A DNA stretch of 64,000 nucleotides from Alkalibacterium thalassium (lineage in GTDB: Bacteria > Bacillota > Bacilli > Lactobacillales > Carnobacteriaceae_A). A program made the position numbers and the translations under genes. The stretch's first letter is position 1, and every line of letters starts with the position of its first letter. Below are positions 15,393 to 21,875 of the stretch, piece by piece. Under the pieces are notes generated by a model. That model saw only the letters and a list, made by a program, of their open reading frames with translations, was not told the origin of the DNA and ran no database searches. Where the stretch lies: assembly GCF_900101165.1 (NCBI RefSeq), contig NZ_FNFK01000002.1, forward strand, positions 46,891-110,890. Reading direction: 5' to 3'.

Positions 15393-15447
15393 TATAATGT
15401 AATTACATAGTTTGATCTGACACCTTGTGCGAGGTGTCTTTTTATTT
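15393..15447 (+). promoter_or_regulatory. Promoter immediately followed by terminator, second copy
   Basis: Extended -10 TGATATAAT (TATAAT 15393-15398), then the 12-bp palindrome ATGTAATTACAT, then a hairpin (GACACCT 15419-15425, AGGTGTC 15432-15438) and TTTTTATTT. The predicted RNA is about 40 nt, antisense to the junction between the 15442-15687 gene and the ATPase gene. The promoter lies over the ATPase ribosome site. Same design as 6812-6855. Confidence 0.55.
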
Positions 15448-15687
15448 GTCTATATAAGCCGTTATATCTAAATTCCGGTGGTTGTCGTCGCGTCTAAATG
15501 CAATGGTGTGTGTTAGCTCCCAGATGTCCGTAACTTCTCCGAATTTGTTTATTTTTCTTATTGCTTCATCTACTGTTTGTTCTCCGCGAAAATGAATATC
15601 AATCCTGGCGCCGTTTCGATAACTGTCTATGATGATTCTTTCAATATCTGTTAGATAAAGGTCATCGTAGGTTTTCCCTTTTGCCAT
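15442..15687 (-). CDS. Phage hypothetical protein, 81 aa
   Basis: Not recognised. A compact alpha/beta appearance: LYLTDIERIIIDSYRNGARIDIHFRGEQTVDEAIRKINKF then alternating hydrophobic strands (LTHTIAFRRD, LDITAYID). Good ribosome site (GGGAGGGAG) and tight packing behind the previous gene. Its stop codon falls inside the T-tract of the antisense terminator at 15439-15447. Confidence 0.62.
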   Translation of the reverse strand: MAKGKTYDDLYLTDIERIIIDSYRNGARIDIHFRGEQTVDEAIRKINKFGEVTDIWELTHTIAFRRDDNHRNLDITAYIDK

Positions 15688-15689
15688 TG

Positions 15690-15890
15690 TTAATCTCCCT
15701 CCCTTTCCAGCAACCCTTCCATCTCCTCAAACATCCGCTTATTCAACTCAGCTACTTCAATTTCCAGTAATTCATAATCACGTTCCACGTCTATTCGTGC
15801 CTGTCTTGGTGTCAGTCCGTTTCTGATTAGTCGTCTCCAGTCGTCAAAGGCATATTCGATCAAGTCTTGTCGTATAATTGGTTCTTGCAT
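15690..15890 (-). CDS. Phage hypothetical protein, 66 aa, helical
   Basis: Not recognised. Helical and charged (IEYAFDDWRRLIRNGLTPRQARIDVERDYELLEIEVAELNKRMFEEMEGLLERE), perhaps a short DNA- or protein-binding helical hairpin. It overlaps the last base of the upstream gene and is 2 nt from the downstream one, consistent with coupled translation in the early operon. Confidence 0.6.
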   Translation of the reverse strand: MQEPIIRQDLIEYAFDDWRRLIRNGLTPRQARIDVERDYELLEIEVAELNKRMFEEMEGLLEREGD

Positions 15891-16078
15891 TAATCAACAC
15901 TCCAATCTGCTTTTGCAGCTGAATACGTAATAAGAATCAGTGGAAGGATAAGATATTCCCCGCCCCATGAAGGTTGTAATCCTAGTGATAAACGACGTTC
16001 AACTGCGTGTTCTCTAGCTAACAGGGTCAATACGATACCTACCAGGATCAGCAGAATTAAGGTTCTGTGCTTTTTCAC
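15890..16078 (-). CDS. Small phage membrane protein, 62 aa
   Basis: A GTG start with a good AAAGGAG site. Residues 5-21 (RTLILLILVGIVLTLLA) form a membrane segment or uncleaved signal, and a second hydrophobic stretch (YLILPLILITY) lies near the C-terminus. Two membrane passes are likely. It overlaps the 3' end of the preceding gene by 65 nt in another frame, which is unusual, but the ribosome site supports it. It might alter the membrane of the lysogen or infected cell; no family is known to me. Confidence 0.55.
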   Translation of the reverse strand: MKKHRTLILLILVGIVLTLLAREHAVERRLSLGLQPSWGGEYLILPLILITYSAAKADWSVD

Positions 16079-16211
16079 GGTCTTCTCTCCTTTCTATCTT
16101 TTTCAGTCCGTTTTTGACGCCTTTCACATAGTATTTCTCGAAGTCCCAATTGACCATCATGTATTCATCCAGTGCTTCCAGTATGATTTTTGCTTTTTCT
16201 TCATTAGTCAT
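16014..16211 (-). CDS. Phage hypothetical protein, 65 aa
   Basis: Start ATG at 16211 chosen because AAAGGAG lies 8 nt before it. First 45 residues are a charged helix-rich segment (NEEKAKIILEALDEYMMVNWDFEKYYVKGVKNGLKKIERRE). The last 20 codons overlap the membrane-protein gene in a different frame. Not recognised. Confidence 0.55.
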   Translation of the reverse strand: MTNEEKAKIILEALDEYMMVNWDFEKYYVKGVKNGLKKIERREDREKAQNLNSADPGRYRIDPVS

Positions 16212-16263
16212 TGCGATCACTCCTTTGTTTTTAAATTAAACATCTGTTCTGTGTTTAGTTTGA

Positions 16264-16290
16264 TATACTCCTCTTAGAGAGGAGGTGATG
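16264..16290 (+). promoter_or_regulatory. Plus-strand extended -10 promoter and RBS of the counter-oriented gene
   Basis: TGATATACT (-10 TATACT 16264-16269) without a clear -35. It is followed by CTCCTCTTAGAGAGGAG, an inverted repeat whose right arm contains the Shine-Dalgarno of the gene at 16294. If transcription begins at the predicted position the left arm would be mostly excluded from the RNA; an RNA from further upstream could hide the ribosome site. Confidence 0.45.
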
Positions 16291-16293
16291 CAT

Positions 16294-16539
16294 ATGGTTA
16301 ACGCTGAATATAAGCACCCTCATTATTCAACAGACTCAGCAGTTAAAAGTGTTATCAAAAATGAGTCTCAGCACAAGATTATTAGGTTTGAATATCCAGA
16401 CGAGGTAATTGTTATTTTCGATATAAAACTAAGCGGAGTAACTCTTCATTCAAACTACAATTATCATTTCAATGTAGATACGAATGTTATTACTCCAAGA
16501 CTCGATAGCCCTAACAAGAACTTTACGGATGTTATCTAA
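16294..16539 (+). CDS. Counter-oriented small phage gene, 81 aa
   Basis: This lies on the plus strand inside an otherwise leftward early operon. The ATG at 16294 has GGAGG 8 nt upstream; two earlier in-frame starts fall too near that site. The protein looks beta-rich (HKIIRFEYPDEVIVIFDIKLSGVTLHSNYNYHFNVDTNV) without membrane segments or known motif. It converges with the minus-strand gene at 16532, overlapping it by 8 nt. It may be expressed in the lysogen. Function not known. Confidence 0.6.
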   Translation: MVNAEYKHPHYSTDSAVKSVIKNESQHKIIRFEYPDEVIVIFDIKLSGVTLHSNYNYHFNVDTNVITPRLDSPNKNFTDVI

Positions 16540-16762
16540 TAGTGGTTTCTCCATCTAAAATTACTCTAGGTGCATTAAGATGCACGGTTTTTTTATTCGT
16601 GCTAAGTCCAACATTATTGCTTGGTAAGTTTAGAGTATCTAAATTGATGAGTGTTACATCTTTAGCGGATAAAGTACCTCGAGTAATTTTATTTGAATCT
16701 TTCGCCTTTGTGACTGCTGCAACAGTTGCAAGGGCGATTGCTACGACTAAAAGTTTCTTCAT
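16532..16762 (-). CDS. Small exported or membrane-anchored phage protein, 76 aa
   Basis: It begins MKKLLVVAIALATVAAVTKAKD, a basic start followed by a hydrophobic core and an A-x-A-like end, so a secretion signal or N-terminal anchor is likely. The rest (LINLDTLNLPSNNVGL, KTVHLNAPRVILDGETTIR) looks like beta strands. AAAGGAG precedes the ATG at good spacing. It is convergent with the plus-strand gene at 16294. A surface-acting lysogenic conversion or superinfection exclusion role is conceivable but not shown. Confidence 0.6.
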   Translation of the reverse strand: MKKLLVVAIALATVAAVTKAKDSNKITRGTLSAKDVTLINLDTLNLPSNNVGLSTNKKTVHLNAPRVILDGETTIR

Positions 16763-16766
16763 CTAC

Positions 16767-16994
16767 TTACTCTCCTTTCTTCAATATATCGCTGTAATCT
16801 ACTTGATTCTCCCAAGCCCAACGTTTAAAGCGTTTTATTTCTAAATCTGGTATCTTGTAACCTGGCATCTTATAACTTCTTAAATCGCCCCGTTTGATCA
16901 GAGCATAAACGGTATTTACATTCACGCCTAAGATGGCCGCCGTTTCTCTTACTGTGAATACTTCTTTTTTAATTGGTTCTATTTCTATTGCCAT
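16767..16994 (-). CDS. Helix-turn-helix protein, excisionase (MerR-like) type
   Basis: 75 aa. Residues about 10-60 (VFTVRETAAILGVNVNTVYALIKRGDLRSYKMPGYKIPDLEIKRF) form the winged helix-turn-helix of the HTH_17/excisionase group. Such proteins bend DNA at attachment sites or regulate early genes. Integrase is far away at 21872 and no other Xis candidate is obvious, so this is the best sequence-based candidate for a directionality factor, though early regulators share the fold. Confidence 0.78.
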   Translation of the reverse strand: MAIEIEPIKKEVFTVRETAAILGVNVNTVYALIKRGDLRSYKMPGYKIPDLEIKRFKRWAWENQVDYSDILKKGE

Positions 16995-16998
16995 ACGA

Positions 16999-17295
16999 TC
17001 ACTCCTTGTTACGGTCGTTGTAATTATCGGTCATGCTTTCAAAAAGGATGAAGAGTGAATAAAATGCTTCCGGAGACAACTTAATTCGGTGGGTAATATT
17101 GTCGATAGTCCTGTGTACATAAATATTTTTGTCGTTCGAAAGTTCAATGAAAGTGTCTTCAGCTGTTTGAAACATCATCCCTTTTACTTCTCCGAATTCA
17201 TCGTAAAACTTACCGTCGCAACAATATTCAATAGTGTCCGCAGCTAACTCGTACAACTCTTCTTTGCTTAATTCATATGAAATTAAATCACTCAT
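16999..17295 (-). CDS. Phage hypothetical protein, 98 aa
   Basis: Start ATG at 17295 chosen: GGGAGG precedes it and the codon overlaps the stop of the Rha gene (ATGA). The protein looks mixed alpha/beta (EELYELAADTIEYCCDGKFYDEFGEVKGMMF, IKLSPEAFYSLFILFESMTDNY). No known domain recognised. Confidence 0.6.
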   Translation of the reverse strand: MSDLISYELSKEELYELAADTIEYCCDGKFYDEFGEVKGMMFQTAEDTFIELSNDKNIYVHRTIDNITHRIKLSPEAFYSLFILFESMTDNYNDRNKE

Positions 17296-18065
17296 CGTTG
17301 TTCCTCCCATAATCCATATTTAAGCGCCATGCTTTTTACAACTGTGACGTAAATCTCTTTTAAACGGTGGTCCTCTTCAATGACATCTAACTTGTTAAGT
17401 TTCTGCACCGACGATTTACCTAACCCTTGAGCGATCATGTTCTTCTTCCTGTTCTCTAACCTCAGTGTTAGGTTGCAACGTGCCTTTCTCTCTAGCCGTT
17501 CGTAACTTTCATTGACTGTTTCGCTGAACTTATCGAATCCGCCTTGCTTGATCGCTATTCTACGAATGATAGTGTTGACTTCTTTTCTCCAGTCTTTAGT
17601 TTCCATAGACATGAGCTCTGTAATGCCGTCCATCTTCTTCTCAATCTGCTTGGTTGCTAATTCTTGTTTAGCCAGCGCCTTACCAAGTGCGTTGAACATT
17701 TGAAGTTCTGGACTTAACTGTGATGTATCAAGCTGTTCTTTAATTTGCTGCTCCATTCGGTTGAATTGATAGATATAAGCTAGTTTAAATTCTCTTGCTT
17801 TAGCTCCTGTGAACCCCATTACTAAGAATGAGAAGCCGTCTCTATTCATGTAGTAAACTTTCTGAGGTCTTCCGTAAGAATCAGGCTCTGTTGATTCAAA
17901 AAACATCTCCCCAAAATTGGGGCGATCTTCCAACAGCAAATTATCGATATCCCTTAACACATGATCGTGTCTTTTCTTAAAGTTCTCTGCAACGTTTCTG
18001 CTGCTAGTTACCGCCTGGTCATTATTTACGATGATTTGAATTTGATCTCTTTCTTTTGTTTGCAT
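17292..18065 (-). CDS. Rha-type antirepressor with ORF6C C-terminal domain
   Basis: 257 aa. The N-terminal Rha domain covers residues 10-115 (VTSSRNVAENFKKRHDHVLRDIDNLL, YYMNRDGFSFLVMGFTGAKAREFKLAYI). Residues about 165-250 (KDWRKEVNTIIRRIAIKQGGFDKFSETVNESYERLERKA) match the ORF6C domain of phage antirepressors. In related phages such proteins antagonise the repressor or modulate early expression. Placed second after the Cro-like gene in the leftward early operon. Confidence 0.87.
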   Translation of the reverse strand: MQTKERDQIQIIVNNDQAVTSSRNVAENFKKRHDHVLRDIDNLLLEDRPNFGEMFFESTEPDSYGRPQKVYYMNRDGFSFLVMGFTGAKAREFKLAYIYQFNRMEQQIKEQLDTSQLSPELQMFNALGKALAKQELATKQIEKKMDGITELMSMETKDWRKEVNTIIRRIAIKQGGFDKFSETVNESYERLERKARCNLTLRLENRKKNMIAQGLGKSSVQKLNKLDVIEEDHRLKEIYVTVVKSMALKYGLWEEQR

Positions 18066-18066
18066 T

Positions 18067-18591
18067 TTACTTCCCTCCTATATATTTCTTTCTTTTCCAA
18101 TCCGGTATTCTCTCCTGAATGGCACTCATCATCGACATGTCGAGCTTGTCAAATACAGAAACGATGTACCGGATCTCTATAAATACTTCATCCAGATAAT
18201 TCAGGGCATATTGGCGGATCGCTTCTTTGTCTTCTTCGGAGTACATGTCTTCTCTTTTGGTCATGGCTAGTTTTGCTCTGCCTCTTAATGACTCTCTTAC
18301 CTCTTGCTCCATGTTTTTGATTATTTCTAATGTGAAAGTATCCATTTTGTACGTTTCTGATTCCATCGGCGGAATCCAGCTAAATACTTCATGTGTGAAA
18401 TGCTGATTCAATACTGAATCGTCAATGTATGTGGCTATTTCTTCCATAGCTTCCAAAGGTGTTGAATCTCCTCTGAAATAACCGTTGATGGTTGTTTTGG
18501 CTCGATTCGTCCCTTTGGCTATAGTGACTTGTTTCAATGACTTTCTTTCCGCCGCAGCTTTTAACTGCTGGCTTATAACTTTCGTACTCAT
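18067..18591 (-). CDS. XRE-like early regulatory protein, 174 aa
   Basis: Start ATG at 18591 set by AAGGAGG 9 nt upstream; an ATG three codons earlier is directly on that site. The N-terminal 55 residues (LKAAAERKSLKQVTIAKGTNRAKTTINGYFRGDSTPLEAMEEIA) resemble a helix-turn-helix of the lambda-repressor fold. The rest is helical and charged with no known domain. Probable early-region DNA-binding protein located between the Cro-like and Rha genes. Confidence 0.65.
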   Translation of the reverse strand: MSTKVISQQLKAAAERKSLKQVTIAKGTNRAKTTINGYFRGDSTPLEAMEEIATYIDDSVLNQHFTHEVFSWIPPMESETYKMDTFTLEIIKNMEQEVRESLRGRAKLAMTKREDMYSEEDKEAIRQYALNYLDEVFIEIRYIVSVFDKLDMSMMSAIQERIPDWKRKKYIGGK

Positions 18592-18671
18592 TTTCCTCAT
18601 CCTCCTTCATTTAGGTACTTCTCTTGTAGAAAGTGCGGCTCCTTTTTGAATAAAATAATAGTAGATAACTT

Positions 18672-18878
18672 TTAATCACTATTAGTGATAGTTCCGTTAA
18701 AAAAAAGATACTCTACAGATTTTCCGTAATACATAGCTAATTTAACCTTGTTCTTATCTGACGGATTTCTTCTCCCTTGCTCCATTAATTGAATCATAGA
18801 GTAAGAAATGCCTGTTTCATCAGCTACTTCTTTTTGAGTCTTATTAAGCTTTTCTCTTTCATGTTTAAGAATTGACAT
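18672..18878 (-). CDS. Cro-like XRE repressor
   Basis: 68 aa, essentially one helix-turn-helix domain (LNKTQKEVADETGISYSMIQLMEQGRRNPSDKNKVKLAMYY). It is the first gene behind the strong leftward promoter at 18915-18943. Its last codons encode NGTITNSD because an operator copy (18675-18689) overlaps the stop. By position and size it is the Cro equivalent, expected to compete with the CI-like repressor for the shared operators. Confidence 0.85.
   Translation of the reverse strand: MSILKHEREKLNKTQKEVADETGISYSMIQLMEQGRRNPSDKNKVKLAMYYGKSVEYLFFNGTITNSD
18675..18689. promoter_or_regulatory. Repressor operator O5 (inside the end of the Cro-like gene)
   Basis: ATCACTATTAGTGAT, the most symmetric copy of the 15-bp operator, with arms ATCACT/AGTGAT. 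It lies about 210 bp from the main operator cluster and could allow looping or a local roadblock. Confidence 0.7.
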
Positions 18879-18898
18879 CCTTTTTCACCTCGCTTTCA

Positions 18899-19004
18899 AT
18901 TACTATCTGTAATCAGTATATAATCACTAAAAGTAATTGTCAAGGAATTTAATCACTGTTTGTAATTATTTTTTTTATTCGGCTTCACTATTACTATTTG
19001 TAAT
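18899..19004. promoter_or_regulatory. Operator cluster of the lysogeny switch (four sites)
   Basis: Four 15-bp sites fit ATYACTNNNNGTAAT: ATTACTATCTGTAAT (18899-18913), ATCACTAAAAGTAAT (18923-18937), ATCACTGTTTGTAAT (18952-18966) and ATTACTATTTGTAAT (18990-19004). The second fills most of the spacer of the leftward promoter and the fourth fills the spacer of the rightward promoter. Confidence 0.88.
18915..18943 (-). promoter_or_regulatory. Leftward early promoter (PR equivalent)
   Basis: Minus-strand TTGACA (18938-18943), 17-bp spacer, TATACT (18915-18920). The spacer coincides with operator 18923-18937, and operator 18899-18913 covers the start region. It drives the Cro-like gene and the early operon. 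Confidence 0.9.
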
Positions 19005-19012
19005 AGTATAAT
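18984..19012 (+). promoter_or_regulatory. Rightward repressor promoter (PRM equivalent)
   Basis: TTCACT (18984-18989), 17-bp spacer consisting almost entirely of operator 18990-19004, TATAAT (19007-19012). It drives the CI-like gene and immA. Confidence 0.85.
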
Positions 19013-19039
19013 CACGATATAAGAAGGCGGTGTTTTGTA

Positions 19040-19417
19040 TTGAATATTGGGCATAGATTAGCAAATTTACGTGAAAAAAAAGGGCTCTCACAAGCTGCGC
19101 TAGCTGAAAGACTCGGCATGTCGCAAAGTAGTATAGCGATGTGGGAAACCAACAAAAGGAGAGTCCCTGATGATGCATTAATAAAATTAGCAGATTATTA
19201 CAATGTGTCTACTGATTATTTATTAGGCAGAGATGTTCCAGAATGGGCATCTACGGAAGATGTATTCGAACTGCAAACGCTATTAGAAAACAACGTGAAT
19301 ATGGCTTATGGTGGCGAATCTCTAACCGAAGAAGAAAAACAAAGAGTCAAAGACATCCTTACTACCCTCTTCTGGGATAAATTGCAGAAGAAAAAAGAAG
19401 GTGGGAAACGTGAGTGA
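19040..19417 (+). CDS. CI/ImmR-like phage repressor, short form
   Basis: 125 aa. An XRE domain (LREKKGLSQAALAERLGMSQSSIAMWETNKRRVPDDALIKLADYY, residues 9-55) is followed by the usual VSTDYLLGRD linker and a short acidic C-terminus. There is no S24 autocleavage domain, so RecA-stimulated self-cleavage is not expected. Such short repressors are normally inactivated by the neighbouring ImmA protease, as in ICEBs1 ImmR/ImmA. TTG start with AAGGCGGTG upstream. It overlaps immA by a few codons. Confidence 0.88.
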   Translation: MNIGHRLANLREKKGLSQAALAERLGMSQSSIAMWETNKRRVPDDALIKLADYYNVSTDYLLGRDVPEWASTEDVFELQTLLENNVNMAYGGESLTEEEKQRVKDILTTLFWDKLQKKKEGGKRE

Positions 19418-19838
19418 ACGCATAACTGAACTTATTGAGGGGTTATATAATCAATATGGCACATTAGATCCGTTCGCGCTGGTCGAACACGCCGGTATTG
19501 ATTTGCACTATGTCCCTTATCTAGATAACCCTATGGGGCAATATCTAAAATTAGTAGGTACTCCTACTATCTTACTTAGTGACACATTAGAGGGATCCCC
19601 CGAACGATTCTTTGTATTGTCACACGAATTACATCATGCACTAGAGCATGAAGATATATGTAGTTATTACACACTAAATAGTTTATCCAGGTCTAAGATG
19701 GAGCAAGAAGCGAATAAGTTCGCAGCTGCAATGTGCCTGAACTTATATATAGAAGAACAAGAAAAATTGCCAGAAACCACAGTTGATTTGTTGAATGAGT
19801 ACGGAGTACCGTTGCAGTTGTCGGAGATACTATTATAG
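19410..19838 (+). CDS. immA: ImmA/IrrE-family metallopeptidase
   Basis: 142 aa. The zinc-protease motif HELHHALEHE (HExxH) lies near residue 75, followed by EQEANKFAAAMCLN with the third ligand Glu region. This is the standard ImmA/IrrE fold. Members cleave the cognate short repressor after DNA damage and so induce the element. GTG start inside the end of the repressor gene (AAGGTGG upstream), implying coupled expression. Length is normal. Confidence 0.9.
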   Translation: MSERITELIEGLYNQYGTLDPFALVEHAGIDLHYVPYLDNPMGQYLKLVGTPTILLSDTLEGSPERFFVLSHELHHALEHEDICSYYTLNSLSRSKMEQEANKFAAAMCLNLYIEEQEKLPETTVDLLNEYGVPLQLSEILL

Positions 19839-19855
19839 TAAAGGGGTTCGTGAGT

Positions 19856-20449
19856 ATGAGTGTACAAACTATGGATACATTAGTTATTATTGGAGCATTT
19901 TTGTTAACTGTAGGTATTCCTTCCTTTATCATTTATAAATTTAAGGGGGGCTGGATGATAAATTTAATAGTTTCATCTTTACTATTCATTTGGATGGTTC
20001 CTGATTTTGGGTTCTTTAGAATTTTATTATTTTTAGGATTCGCTTCCTTTATGCTAATAATAAACGCCGTAAGTTACCAAGGAAAATCGATAACTTCCCA
20101 TGATGGAAAACAATTAGCAGAAAATGTAAGTGAAAGACGGTTAACTTATGAAGAAATACGAGAACAATCAAAATCAATGACCGATGAAGAAAGATTAAAA
20201 AAGCAAGAGAAGCTAATTAAAGAGTTACAAGAAGCAGAAAACCCTCAAGCAAACACAGTTGCTTGCCCTAGCTGTTCGAGCATAGATGTCGAACATATAA
20301 GCAATAACAAAAAATCATTTTCGGTAGGCAAAGCAATCGGAGGAGGGTTATTAACTGGAGGAATTGGCACATTAGCTGGATTTGCTGGAAAAAAAGGCAA
20401 AACAGACAAATGGCATTGCAAGAATTGTGGGCAGGTCTTTAATAAGTAA
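19856..20449 (+). CDS. Membrane protein with C-terminal zinc ribbon, lysogeny-module cargo
   Basis: 197 aa. Two or three N-terminal membrane segments (LVIIGAFLLTVGIPSFII; MINLIVSSLLFIWMV; LLFLGFASFMLIINAV) are followed by a charged helix (YEEIREQSKSMTDEERLKKQEKLIKEL). A C-terminal zinc ribbon has Cys pairs CPSC near 140 and CKNC near 190, separated by a Gly-rich stretch (GKAIGGGLLTGGIGTLAGF) that could enter the membrane. ATG at 19856 chosen for spacing from AAAGGGG. Genes here are usually expressed in the lysogen; superinfection exclusion is a hypothesis only. Confidence 0.68.
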   Translation: MSVQTMDTLVIIGAFLLTVGIPSFIIYKFKGGWMINLIVSSLLFIWMVPDFGFFRILLFLGFASFMLIINAVSYQGKSITSHDGKQLAENVSERRLTYEEIREQSKSMTDEERLKKQEKLIKELQEAENPQANTVACPSCSSIDVEHISNNKKSFSVGKAIGGGLLTGGIGTLAGFAGKKGKTDKWHCKNCGQVFNK

Positions 20450-20461
20450 AGGAGGACAAGA

Positions 20462-21454
20462 ATGAATGCAGTAGAAATTTTAGTTTTGCATTATTTAAAC
20501 GGTAAAGATGAGGCTTATGAACTTAATCAGTCTTTTTGGAAAGAAAGGTACAGCGCGAATATTAACAAAATAGTAAATCACTTGGTAAGAAAAGGCTATA
20601 TTAAGTTAGATGTTGATGCCGAGAAATCACTGAATACATTGAAAGTAGACGAACTAAAGTCTATTTTAAAGAATAATCAGCTGCCTGTATCTGGAAAAAA
20701 GAAAGATTTAATAAATAGAGTTATCGAATCAGCTGATACTGAAACTTATATTCAAAAGCTAAAAAAAGTCTGGTTACCTACTGAACATGGTAAAGAAACA
20801 ATAAATACAACTGATTACCTAATGTATGCTCATAGAAATTTATCTCAGTACGTTACTGTCGTAGATGCATACGAATCTAAGAAGAATAACCCACAACTAA
20901 ACGACAAGGAAATTCTAATTCACTGTTTAGAAAATTCGTATAACTATCAAAGAGAAACTACAAGGTTCAGCAGAAATTTAGTATTCCCTTTATGGGAAGC
21001 ATCAAAAATTTGCAGAAGTTATGAAGATTATTATGGCCAATATATCTTCTTAGTTAAAAGTTGTGTATCTAACTTCAGTAGCCAAGAACAATACAGCATG
21101 GACTATTTATTACAAGACTTTGATTATTTTATGGATACATATAAAATCCCAGAAGTGATGACTAAAGATTTAAAAATAGTTTTATCTACAAATAGTGAGT
21201 ACAATGATGAGTTATTTACTAATATTGATGGTGCAATTAACTCCCTTGAAATAAAATCTATATTCACACCATCCGAAATAAAAGATTCAATACAGTTTAG
21301 TATGAATCTAGATGAAGAAAGTCTAATCAGACTATATAAAAAAGTATTTAAGCGATCTGGTGGCAACAAAACTTCTTCAAGAAAGAGTCCGCAGAAAAGT
21401 AAGAATTCAATATTTGGTACATTAACTTCAATCTACAACAAGTTTAAGAGTTGA
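20462..21454 (+). CDS. SAP-domain protein, lysogeny-module cargo
   Basis: 330 aa. Residues about 60-92 (LNTLKVDELKSILKNNQLPVSGKKKDLINRVIE) form a SAP helix-extended-helix motif, a DNA-binding module. Before it lies a winged-helix-like region (NKIVNHLVRKGYIKLD). The C-terminal 200 residues are helical and unassigned, ending in a basic Ser-rich tail. AAAGGAGG precedes the ATG. It is followed by a strong terminator, ending the repressor-side operon. Position and lack of essential phage role make it a candidate for host-protection or immunity cargo. Confidence 0.7.
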   Translation: MNAVEILVLHYLNGKDEAYELNQSFWKERYSANINKIVNHLVRKGYIKLDVDAEKSLNTLKVDELKSILKNNQLPVSGKKKDLINRVIESADTETYIQKLKKVWLPTEHGKETINTTDYLMYAHRNLSQYVTVVDAYESKKNNPQLNDKEILIHCLENSYNYQRETTRFSRNLVFPLWEASKICRSYEDYYGQYIFLVKSCVSNFSSQEQYSMDYLLQDFDYFMDTYKIPEVMTKDLKIVLSTNSEYNDELFTNIDGAINSLEIKSIFTPSEIKDSIQFSMNLDEESLIRLYKKVFKRSGGNKTSSRKSPQKSKNSIFGTLTSIYNKFKS

Positions 21455-21463
21455 TTGGTTTTT

Positions 21464-21487
21464 GAAAAGGCTTCGGCCTTTTCTTTT
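21464..21487 (+). terminator. Terminator after the SAP-domain gene
   Basis: GAAAAGGC-TTCG-GCCTTTTC followed by TTTTC. The UUCG tetraloop gives a very stable hairpin. It separates the repressor operon from the integrase unit. Confidence 0.92.
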
Positions 21488-21497
21488 CAACTAAAAA

Positions 21498-21533
21498 AGA
21501 ACACAAGTTCGTACTTCTACATATAAAAGTACG
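21498..21533 (+). promoter_or_regulatory. LexA-type box and promoter of the integrase unit
   Basis: AGAACACAAGTTCG (21498-21511) fits the Gram-positive LexA box CGAACNNNNGTTCG except for its first base. It is followed by an inverted repeat (CGTACTT 21510-21516 / AAGTACG 21527-21533) enclosing a TATAAA-like -10. The box would overlap the -35, so LexA binding should block the integrase promoter. Confidence 0.6.
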
Positions 21534-21551
21534 GGAAAAGAGGCAAAAACT

Positions 21552-21875
21552 ATGTTTATTATCGATATGACGACACTTGAATCGGACTTTATCATAAAAA
21601 GTCTGACTAGATCCAAAGCCAATGATATCAGGACTTATGATGTGAATCATCAGATGTCAATGTTTGCTTATTACTATGACGATTACATCCATTTGAAAAT
21701 ACGACGGTACAACGACCAGCGCACTAGTTCTAGAGACTGGCAAGAGATACAAACTGCTGGGTTCATTTATCCAGATATCGAGCTAAATAAAACAGAAGAC
21801 ATCTACATGGACCATGAAGACAATCAATTGCACGTTAAACTCCCCTACTCTATCTATAAAAGGAATGATAAATGA
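21552..21875 (+). CDS. Integrase-linked hypothetical protein, 107 aa
   Basis: Not recognised. N-terminal alpha/beta character (MFIIDMTTLESDFIIKSLTRSKANDI), then a strand-rich middle (FAYYYDDYIHLKIRRYND) and an acidic end. Its TGA stop overlaps the integrase ATG, so the two are translated together behind the LexA-type box. A role in integration/excision control is a reasonable guess from this coupling but no excisionase fold is visible. Confidence 0.6.
   Translation: MFIIDMTTLESDFIIKSLTRSKANDIRTYDVNHQMSMFAYYYDDYIHLKIRRYNDQRTSSRDWQEIQTAGFIYPDIELNKTEDIYMDHEDNQLHVKLPYSIYKRNDK

Noticed and set aside
18422..18610. Minus-strand 62-codon frame overlapping the XRE-like gene
   Set aside because: It shares the ribosome site region but is out of frame with a well-supported gene and its product has no plausible fold.
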